Notes under the pieces: model-generated
Databases searched by the model: none
Told to the model about the DNA's origin: nothing
Seen by the model: the letters and a program-made list of their open reading frames with translations, nothing else
Shown: in pieces, positions 58,230 through 64,000 of the stretch
How the letters are laid out: each line of letters starts with the position of its first letter
Numbering within the stretch: position 1 is the stretch's first letter
Source: Burkholderiales bacterium
GTDB lineage: Bacteria; Pseudomonadota; Gammaproteobacteria; Burkholderiales; Burkholderiaceae_B
Length of the DNA: 64,000 nucleotides
Assembly (NCBI GenBank): GCA_027484315.1
Contig: JAIXTE010000129.1
Span: forward strand, 62,001-126,000
Reading direction: 5' to 3'
Program-made: the position numbers and the translations under genes

Positions 58230-60362
58230 TTAACGAATCGATGTGCTCAACGCCAAATTCAGGTTCTTCTTGCCTTGGGCACCCGCAGTACTTTCTGGCA
58301 GATTTTGTTCCCGAATAATTTGCCACACGCCTTTGCTTTCTTTCCAGGTCAATATTTTCTTGGACCTTTCCTGGTAGTTCTTCGCACTGTAGTCTTGAAT
58401 GAAACTGATTTCATATTCATCGGGCTTGTCGAAGCTCGGGATCACTTGCAATTCTGAAATTTCGATGTCGATTTGCTGTGCTCTTGCAATTCGATCACGT
58501 CGATTGTTGACCCAGGATTCATAGCTGCCTTCTTCAGGTTTGAATGCGGGTGAGTAAAAAGCGATGTAGCTGTTGACATCCTTGTTCTCCCACGCCTTCG
58601 CCCATGAGTTGGTCCGATTGATCAGACTTTTTGAAACTTCAGCCGGGTCACCGAATGACGCCACCTGCTGACCTGTTCCACCTGCTGCGCCACCGGCACC
58701 CAGTTGCGCAAGTTCAATTGGTGGCATATCGATTGGAGCCAGTTTGTTTGGCATGTCCTCAGCGTCGACTGATTTCAATGCTTCGTCAAAGCCGATATTG
58801 GGCAATTCAAAGTCTTCAAGATTGATCAAGCTGGCTGGGCAACCTTCCGCTTCGGCACCTGAACGGCTTTGCTCTTTGTAGAAAAGCACTTCGCGTTTTG
58901 TAGGTTCATCCGCATTGACCAATTCATCGACTGAGAACAGCGTGGTCAGTTGCCCAGTTGCTGCAAGAAGCTTCAATTTGGAAATACTAAGATCCGCTTC
59001 AATATTGATCAGTGCGCGCTGTGCCTGAAAGTATTCATTTTCAGCGCTGAGCAGGTCAAGAAGGCTGCGTCGGCCTACTGCAAATTGTTGCTCATAAGCG
59101 GCGCGCGCTTTGGAAATGGCTGCAGCCTGTTCACGGAAATAGTTCAGCTTCTTTTGTGAACTGACCACATCGAACAAGGCAGTTTGTGTGGACTGGCGAA
59201 TTGCCCGGCAAACCACCAGTTTGTCGTCCATGCTGCGCAAGCGCCGCTTGATGGCCGAATTTCTTGACGCGTTATCGGAGCCGCCACGGTACAGGTTGAT
59301 GGTGGCCAACAAATCAATGGATGAAATTTGACGCTCATCAAATGTGGACAGGTAATTGCTGTACACATCGGTTTTGGCACGCAAATCAATTCGTGGGTGA
59401 AAGCCTTCACTTGCAGCCGTCACTTCCTGTTTTGCGCCAATAATCGAGGAATTCGCAGCCTTTAAAAGCGGATGATTGTTCAAGGCAAAGACCAGGCGTT
59501 CACGATTTTCTACTTCGAAATTGGCATTCACTACATACTCGCCTGTTTCGTTTACGGGCCAAACCGTGTCAGTGATTCGCTGGTAGTTGGCCATGGAAGA
59601 AAAAGTGTTGGCTTTTTCAGTGGCCAGATTGCCCAGTGCCAAGGTGTAGCGGCTGCGGGCCTGTTCCAGATCAGACTGGCGTGTTACGCCACTTTTCACT
59701 TTTTCTTCAATCCGGTTCATCAGGTCCTGGTGGTATTTCAGGTTGTTCTCGGCAAGTCGTGTCAAGGCCTGAAAGCGGGACACATCAACATGAGAACTGG
59801 ACGCTTCAAATGCAACCTGGTTGGCTTTGTTCAGGTAGCGGTAATAACTTTGCATGGCACCTGAATAAGAGGCCAGATAGCGCGCCTGGGATGCAAAACC
59901 GTTGTACAGGTTCTGGCGTGCTTCAATGCCGTAGGAGTTCGCATTGTAGGTGCGGGTGTCGGCATCTTCTATTCGGGTCCGCTCGCGCCCCGTTGAACCC
60001 CGCGCATCGACTGTGGGCAACAGCGCTCCAAACACCACATTGGCATCTTCCATCTGCGCTTCAAGTGCGTGAACGTCCGCGTCGAGTGCTGGGCTATTTT
60101 GAAGCCCTTTGATCACACTTTGCTGCAGCGGGTTGACCGCCTGCGCTGGCGCTGCTTGCGGGTTTTCAGCTGGAGCCGTGCTTTCAACCGGTGAACTGCT
60201 TTGAACTTCAGGGATTGCCTGAGGTTGGCCTTGCATCTGTTGTGCCCAGTTCAATGGGGTGTACAGGTAAAACAGGGCAAGCAGGATCGCTGATGGCAAA
60301 ACTTTAAGCGTGGTGTTTGGCGTGTGTTGTGTGTTCATGTTGACTCGTTTAATTAAAGGCAT
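58230..60362 (-). CDS. TolC-family outer-membrane protein with C-terminal NTF2-like domain
   Basis: The 710-residue exported protein has a signal region (about 20-40), a Gln/Pro/Ala-rich stretch, then a TolC/OEP body (about 75-500). YGIEARQNLYNGF, VTRQSDLEQARSRYTLA and LLDLLSAENEYFQAQRAL segments match the family. It continues past the usual end: a region near 585-700 (SLINRTNSWAKAWENKD ... GVWQIIREQ) looks NTF2-like, as in Cds6-type proteins. The ATG shares a base with the upstream stop (TGATG); ATG 60338 is an alternative. It should be the outer pore of the type I system encoded upstream. Confidence 0.88.
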   Translation of the reverse strand: MPLIKRVNMNTQHTPNTTLKVLPSAILLALFYLYTPLNWAQQMQGQPQAIPEVQSSSPVESTAPAENPQAAPAQAVNPLQQSVIKGLQNSPALDADVHALEAQMEDANVVFGALLPTVDARGSTGRERTRIEDADTRTYNANSYGIEARQNLYNGFASQARYLASYSGAMQSYYRYLNKANQVAFEASSSHVDVSRFQALTRLAENNLKYHQDLMNRIEEKVKSGVTRQSDLEQARSRYTLALGNLATEKANTFSSMANYQRITDTVWPVNETGEYVVNANFEVENRERLVFALNNHPLLKAANSSIIGAKQEVTAASEGFHPRIDLRAKTDVYSNYLSTFDERQISSIDLLATINLYRGGSDNASRNSAIKRRLRSMDDKLVVCRAIRQSTQTALFDVVSSQKKLNYFREQAAAISKARAAYEQQFAVGRRSLLDLLSAENEYFQAQRALINIEADLSISKLKLLAATGQLTTLFSVDELVNADEPTKREVLFYKEQSRSGAEAEGCPASLINLEDFELPNIGFDEALKSVDAEDMPNKLAPIDMPPIELAQLGAGGAAGGTGQQVASFGDPAEVSKSLINRTNSWAKAWENKDVNSYIAFYSPAFKPEEGSYESWVNNRRDRIARAQQIDIEISELQVIPSFDKPDEYEISFIQDYSAKNYQERSKKILTWKESKGVWQIIREQNLPESTAGAQGKKNLNLALSTSIR

Positions 60363-61684
60363 CAGCAAGCTGCGACGGGCTCTTCAACAGGCGCACAGGC
60401 AGCGGACTCGAATTGATTGCCCCCTCCGTAATTTGACGCCCAGGACGATTTGCCTTGAATCAGGTTGTTGATGTGCTCCATTTTGTCGTTCAGGATTTCG
60501 TTGACTTTGTCCATCTGCTCGGAGAACAGGTTCTCGCTGTAACTGGTCGACGAATATTCGTAGTCCCTGACATGGTTGCTACCACCGGTGTCGCAATTTT
60601 CTTCCACCACAGGGCAGGCGTTTTCAGTGACTTCTTCGCATCCACCCGACGGCTGAGGGCACTCGGCGGGCTTCACATTCATGTAGACATGTGCGGTGTC
60701 GCTCATGCAGTTTTCATCACCCATGGTGTAGCTGATTACGTCTTCGCCACAGAAACCTTCATTGGGTGTGTAGTGCAGTTTTCCATCCTTGATTTCAACT
60801 TGTCCGTTTTCGGCGCAGGCCTCGGTGATTTCAAGTTCACCGCAGCCCAGATCATTTCTCAGGACATCGATGACAACCGGGCAACCCGTTGTTGTGGTTG
60901 CGCAATCATTCACAGCATCTGCTGGCGTGTCACAGCACTCCGCTTCTTCCACTGGGGGGCAGGGTGGTGGCGTGCATTCCTCTTCCTCAACGGGAGGGTC
61001 GCAGTCTTCCTGCTCATCCACGGGTGGGCACACGGGTGGAGTGGGGCATTCCTCTTCCTCAACGGGAGGGTCGCAGTCTTCCTGTTCGTCCACGGGTGGG
61101 CACACGGATGGAGTGGGGCATTCCTCTTCATCAACAGGCGGCTCGCACACTGGTGGGCAAGGCGGGCAGGTTGGGCATTCAGGTTCGTTGGGGTCGACGG
61201 GTGGTTCTTCGTTTTCGTCAACAGGCGGTGGAGGTGGATCTTTGCATTCCACGGCGGCAGGCCCTTCGTTTTCAATCACGCGGACTGTGTCTGTGCCGTT
61301 TTGACGGACAACGCTGTCCATACTGGGTAGTGGGTCCTGGCTGACCCTTTCCACCACATAACCATCACCGATTTTGGGCAGATCATCGGGCACATCGGTG
61401 TCTTGGGCACCGACGGTGATGTACTTCCGTATAACGTCCTTTTCGGGAGGTGTACCAGCGTCGAATGGAACAATTTCACCGGTGTTGGGTTTGATCAGCC
61501 ATTCGGTGGGCCCTTCAAGCGGGCGAACCATTTCAGGAGCCGTGATTTGGCCATCCGTGAATGGACCCAGCTGAACCACCACTTCTGTTGCAGGCTTTTT
61601 CTTCATGGCTGGGCGGGGCTTTCTGGCCAGACCAAGGGTACTTGGGTCGCAATTCTGGGTGTTTACGACGGGCTTTTCGCTCAT
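60362..61684 (-). CDS. Cysteine/proline-rich repeat protein of the type I secretion operon
   Basis: I do not recognise this gene as a named family. The 440-residue acidic protein has no signal peptide. An N-terminal region of about 145 residues is followed by a Pro/Glu/Asp/Cys-rich tract (about 150-260) with 24-residue repeats (PPVDEQEDCDPPVEEEEC). One cadherin/Ig-like domain (about 262-345, VIDVLRNDLGCGELEITEA) comes next, then a helical tail ending in Cys. About 28 cysteines occur in 440 residues. ATG 61684 follows AGGA with a five-base spacer. It sits between the HlyD and TolC genes, so it could be a secreted substrate, adhesin or assembly factor. Confidence 0.8.
   Translation of the reverse strand: MSEKPVVNTQNCDPSTLGLARKPRPAMKKKPATEVVVQLGPFTDGQITAPEMVRPLEGPTEWLIKPNTGEIVPFDAGTPPEKDVIRKYITVGAQDTDVPDDLPKIGDGYVVERVSQDPLPSMDSVVRQNGTDTVRVIENEGPAAVECKDPPPPPVDENEEPPVDPNEPECPTCPPCPPVCEPPVDEEECPTPSVCPPVDEQEDCDPPVEEEECPTPPVCPPVDEQEDCDPPVEEEECTPPPCPPVEEAECCDTPADAVNDCATTTTGCPVVIDVLRNDLGCGELEITEACAENGQVEIKDGKLHYTPNEGFCGEDVISYTMGDENCMSDTAHVYMNVKPAECPQPSGGCEEVTENACPVVEENCDTGGSNHVRDYEYSSTSYSENLFSEQMDKVNEILNDKMEHINNLIQGKSSWASNYGGGNQFESAACAPVEEPVAAC
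60974..61150 (-). repeat. 72-bp tandem repeat inside the cysteine/proline-rich gene
   Basis: Two nearly identical 72-bp units begin at 60974 and 61046, followed by a partial, diverged third from 61118. The period of 72 keeps the frame and encodes 24-residue units. The few differences between units suggest recent duplication or ongoing length change. Confidence 0.85.
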
Positions 61685-61744
61685 ACTAATCCTCGTGGTC
61701 GATGTCATTGATAAGTGATCGATCCGCGAGTTTGGTTCCAAATT

Positions 61745-61765
61745 CACCTGTATGCCAAACAGGTG
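61745..61765 (-). other. Inverted repeat between the hlyD-like gene and the repeat-protein gene
   Basis: CACCTGT (61745-61751) and ACAGGTG (61759-61765) form a 7-bp stem with a seven-base loop. There is no T run, so it is probably an mRNA structure or operator rather than a terminator. It lies in the 117-base gap between two genes that otherwise look like one operon. Confidence 0.35.
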
Positions 61766-61801
61766 GTTCGGTCAGACAGGAGCCGAGGTAACCCTTAGTA
61801 G

Positions 61802-63172
61802 CTATTGTTCCGTGAACGCCTCCACGGAACCACGCAGGATTGGTTTTGTGAGGTAGGAAAGCACTGTGCGCTTTTCTGTTTCTATGCTGACATTGGCGAC
61901 CATGCCCGGCATCAGGCGAACTTTCTCATGAACTTCCATTCTTGGCACAGTGACCTTCACGCTGAAGTAAGGGCGGCCAAATTCGTCAATCAGGCTGTCA
62001 GCAGAAATGCTTTCTACTGCACCGGTCAGCGCGCCGTAAATGGAATAGTCATAGGCAGTAACACGTATGGTTGCCCGCTGTGATGGCCTAATGAACGCGA
62101 TGTCTTTTGGGTTGATTCGGGTTTCAAACACCAGCTTTTCGTCGGCAGGCACAATTTCAATCACTTCTTTGCCTGCGGGAACAACAGCGCCGCGTGTGTT
62201 GTAAAGGATGCGCTGTACAAGTCCATCGACCGGGGTTTTCAAGGTTGCCTGATTCACCCTGTCGCTTAATTCGATCTGGTTCTGCTCTAGGCTGGCCAGA
62301 CGGGCCTTGACCTCAGACAGCTCGGTGCGGGCCTCATTGATTTGCTTGAACCGGATTTCTGCAATTTTCTGGCGCGCTTCACGAATGGCCGAATGGAGGC
62401 GGTTGGTTTGTGCGCTGGACCCTTCGTAATCTCCTTTCGCTTTGGCTACGTCGCGCTCAAGGCGCATTACTTCAACGGGCGACACCGCGCCACTTTTCAG
62501 CAGTGGCCGCATGCTGGTCAGTTCCTGTTCGGAAATTTCAAGATTGCGTTTGGCTGCGGTGGCATTGCTTTGCGCTTCTTCAAGTTCGCGCTGGCGTTGG
62601 TCAAGCTGTTGCTCATAAATCTGGGTTTGGGCTGACCATTCCTGCAGCTTGCTTTGCAGCAGCCTGGATTCCTGAAAAAAGAGTTCGGGGTGTTGCTTGA
62701 TGATTTCATCGGGCAACTTCAATTCAGTGTTGTTGAGTTGCGCGAGCAAACGGGCTTCACGGAATTGAAAGGAGGCATCAATCGCTTCTTTTTCCCGCAG
62801 GCTTGAGGAGAAACGTGTGATGTCAATTTGTACCAAGGTGTCTCCGGCTTTGACTTGCTGACCTTCCCGCACCATCACCTCGGTGATCACGCCACCATCG
62901 ACAGCCTGTATCACCTGTAAACGTTGAGAGGGAACGACCCGGGCTTCGCCATGTGCAGCCTGTGGCACTGTAGCGATCGCAGACCAGGCCAACAGGGCCA
63001 GCATGGTGAATGCACACAAATGCACCAGCCTTTTGGTGAGTTGCTGTTGCTCGGCCCAAAGGCGGGACTGGCTCAAGGGTGCTTCTTCGGGCATGCCGTT
63101 GTTGCCGGACTCCGTGTTTGCTTTGCCATTGAACCAGTTCCACCAACGCTTGAAAGTAGAACTCATTTTCAT
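61802..63172 (-). CDS. HlyD-family type I secretion periplasmic adaptor
   Basis: The 456-residue membrane-fusion protein bridges the inner-membrane ABC transporter and the outer-membrane pore. One transmembrane segment (about residues 48-70) follows a short cytoplasmic tail. A long coiled coil (about 130-290) and barrel-sandwich segments with VNQATLKTPVDGLVQRIL and PADEKLVFETRINPKDIAFIRP follow. The start ATG 63172 overlaps the upstream ABC gene's stop (ATGA). The pattern is typical of LapC/HlyD adaptors of adhesin exporters. Confidence 0.93.
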   Translation of the reverse strand: MKMSSTFKRWWNWFNGKANTESGNNGMPEEAPLSQSRLWAEQQQLTKRLVHLCAFTMLALLAWSAIATVPQAAHGEARVVPSQRLQVIQAVDGGVITEVMVREGQQVKAGDTLVQIDITRFSSSLREKEAIDASFQFREARLLAQLNNTELKLPDEIIKQHPELFFQESRLLQSKLQEWSAQTQIYEQQLDQRQRELEEAQSNATAAKRNLEISEQELTSMRPLLKSGAVSPVEVMRLERDVAKAKGDYEGSSAQTNRLHSAIREARQKIAEIRFKQINEARTELSEVKARLASLEQNQIELSDRVNQATLKTPVDGLVQRILYNTRGAVVPAGKEVIEIVPADEKLVFETRINPKDIAFIRPSQRATIRVTAYDYSIYGALTGAVESISADSLIDEFGRPYFSVKVTVPRMEVHEKVRLMPGMVANVSIETEKRTVLSYLTKPILRGSVEAFTEQ

Positions 63173-64000
63173 TGTATTGCCCCCGGTTGTTGGTCACGTT
63201 GTTTGGCCAGCGCGTTTGCCTGGTGAAGTACCTTGGCCTTTTCACCTTGCGTATCAATTTGGCTGTTGTTCATCAATACCAGTGAGTTGGCGCAGCCCAG
63301 CAGATTCAGTTTGTGGGTGGTGAATACGAGGATCTGCCGGCTGTTGAGCTGTTGCAGGTACTGGATCAGGCGTGTTTCCATGTGCTGATCAAGGCACACG
63401 GTGGGTTCGTCGAGCAGCACAAGCTCGGGTTGCCCGACCAGCGCGCGGCACAGCGAAATGCTTTGTTTCTGGCCAGAGGACAGGTTATTGCCCTGATTCT
63501 CAATGCGCATGTGAATGCCATCTGGGTGTTGTTCAACCCAGTTCTTGAGCCCCAATGCATCCAGTATTGCCCAACAGGCGTTCGTGTCTATGTGGGGTCG
63601 GTTGAACCGGATGTTCTCAAGCAGCGTGCCGCGAATCAGCGACGGTGGTTGTGTGGCATAGCCAATCTTGCTGTTGTATTCATCGGGGTGGTAATGGTCG
63701 ATCGCCAGGTGATTGACGGCAAGGTGGCCTGCATCGCAAGCGAGCTGACGGGCCAGCAGTTTCAGCACCGAGGTTTTACCAGAGCCTGTGGGGCCGATGA
63801 TCCCTACGCGGTCGCCCGGTTTCAATTCCAGTGTGATGTGCCGAAGTATAAAATGGCCAATCTGCCGGGATTCCGGACTTTGCCCGGGCTTGACCACGCT
63901 GGCTGATTCAATACCGATTTGTTCAATGCCTGTGAGCGCTGCCCGGGTTGCCTGGGTTTTGGGTTGCTGCCCCAGAAACTGGTCAAGTTCTTCAAAGCTG
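63169..64000 (-). CDS. Type I secretion ABC transporter ATPase, C-terminal part (5' end outside window)
   Basis: The frame is open to the window edge, so only the last ~276 residues are visible. They form the nucleotide-binding domain, with Walker A GPTGSGKTS, signature LSSGQKQSIS and Walker B LVLLDEPTVCLD, and a following ATPase switch with TTHKLN. Bacteria with this adaptor order use a LapB-like ATPase to export a large adhesin or RTX protein. Whether a C39-like N-domain is present cannot be seen. Confidence 0.92.
   Translation of the reverse strand, partial: SFEELDQFLGQQPKTQATRAALTGIEQIGIESASVVKPGQSPESRQIGHFILRHITLELKPGDRVGIIGPTGSGKTSVLKLLARQLACDAGHLAVNHLAIDHYHPDEYNSKIGYATQPPSLIRGTLLENIRFNRPHIDTNACWAILDALGLKNWVEQHPDGIHMRIENQGNNLSSGQKQSISLCRALVGQPELVLLDEPTVCLDQHMETRLIQYLQQLNSRQILVFTTHKLNLLGCANSLVLMNNSQIDTQGEKAKVLHQANALAKQRDQQPGAIQ

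Noticed and set aside
60455..61330. Long open frame of 291 codons on the plus strand antisense to the repeat protein
   Set aside because: It is explained by the biased repeat composition of the minus-strand gene. It has no ribosome site, odd aromatic/His-rich composition, and the minus frame shares clear domains and operon overlaps.

Overview
The window looks like a chromosomal segment of a betaproteobacterium of the order Burkholderiales. The evidence is the gene order hisS-yfgM-bamB-der, the block leuC-(entericidin)-leuD-leuB-asd-fimV-truA-trpF-trpB-trpA-accD-folC-dedD-cvpA-purF, lysC followed by tRNA-Ser, and a cyanophycin locus with two synthetase-like genes. Base composition is moderate (low-to-mid 50s % GC by eye). 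A Limnobacter-like organism would fit, but this cannot be proved from the sequence alone. There are no rRNA genes, insertion sequences, prophages, CRISPR arrays or integrases. Genes are dense and no gene-free stretch exceeds 300 bases.

Layout. 1-3728 holds the 3' end of hisS, then yfgM, bamB and der (tRNA charging, envelope biogenesis, ribosome assembly). 3737-9063 carries a DUF962 protein, a CBS protein, an FAD oxidoreductase, aroC, an MFS carrier and an M48 lipoprotein protease. 9165-24622 is a long co-directional biosynthetic block for leucine, aspartate-semialdehyde, tryptophan, malonyl-CoA, folate and purine, with fimV and truA inside it. 24789-26235 is lysC and tRNA-Ser(GCU). 26489-30002 is a stress and signalling patch: CsbD, DUF1328, a NarL-type kinase convergent with its likely regulator, a BON-domain protein and a lone receiver domain.

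30080-37673 is the cyanophycin locus. cphA' and cphA lie on the minus strand, and an ABC exporter plus a DUF1854 protein are divergent on the plus strand. CphA' has lost the Mur-ligase P-loop and the C-terminal domain. 37803-38732 is flhDC without any other flagellar gene. 38925-47327 includes an alpha/beta hydrolase, an amidase, a YchJ-like protein, a small heat-shock protein with a plausible sigma-32 promoter, the 5-oxoprolinase genes pxpB-pxpC-pxpA, a YkgJ-type cysteine-cluster protein and a cNMP/CBS/DUF294 protein coupled to a DEDDh exonuclease. 48064-52352 is a minus-strand acyl-CoA cluster (fadH, DUF4442, Fe-ADH, thioesterase). 52571-58176 is an FtsX-type permease, a truncated haemoglobin, rmuC and an asparaginase.

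58230-64000 is a minus-strand type I secretion operon: ABC ATPase (cut by the window edge), HlyD-type adaptor, a cysteine/proline-rich repeat protein with one cadherin-like domain, and a TolC-family protein with an extra NTF2-like C-terminal domain. This is the least ordinary part of the window and the best candidate for an undescribed system. The repeat protein is an attractive candidate substrate or surface component. All functions are inferred by reading translated sequence; no database search was run.
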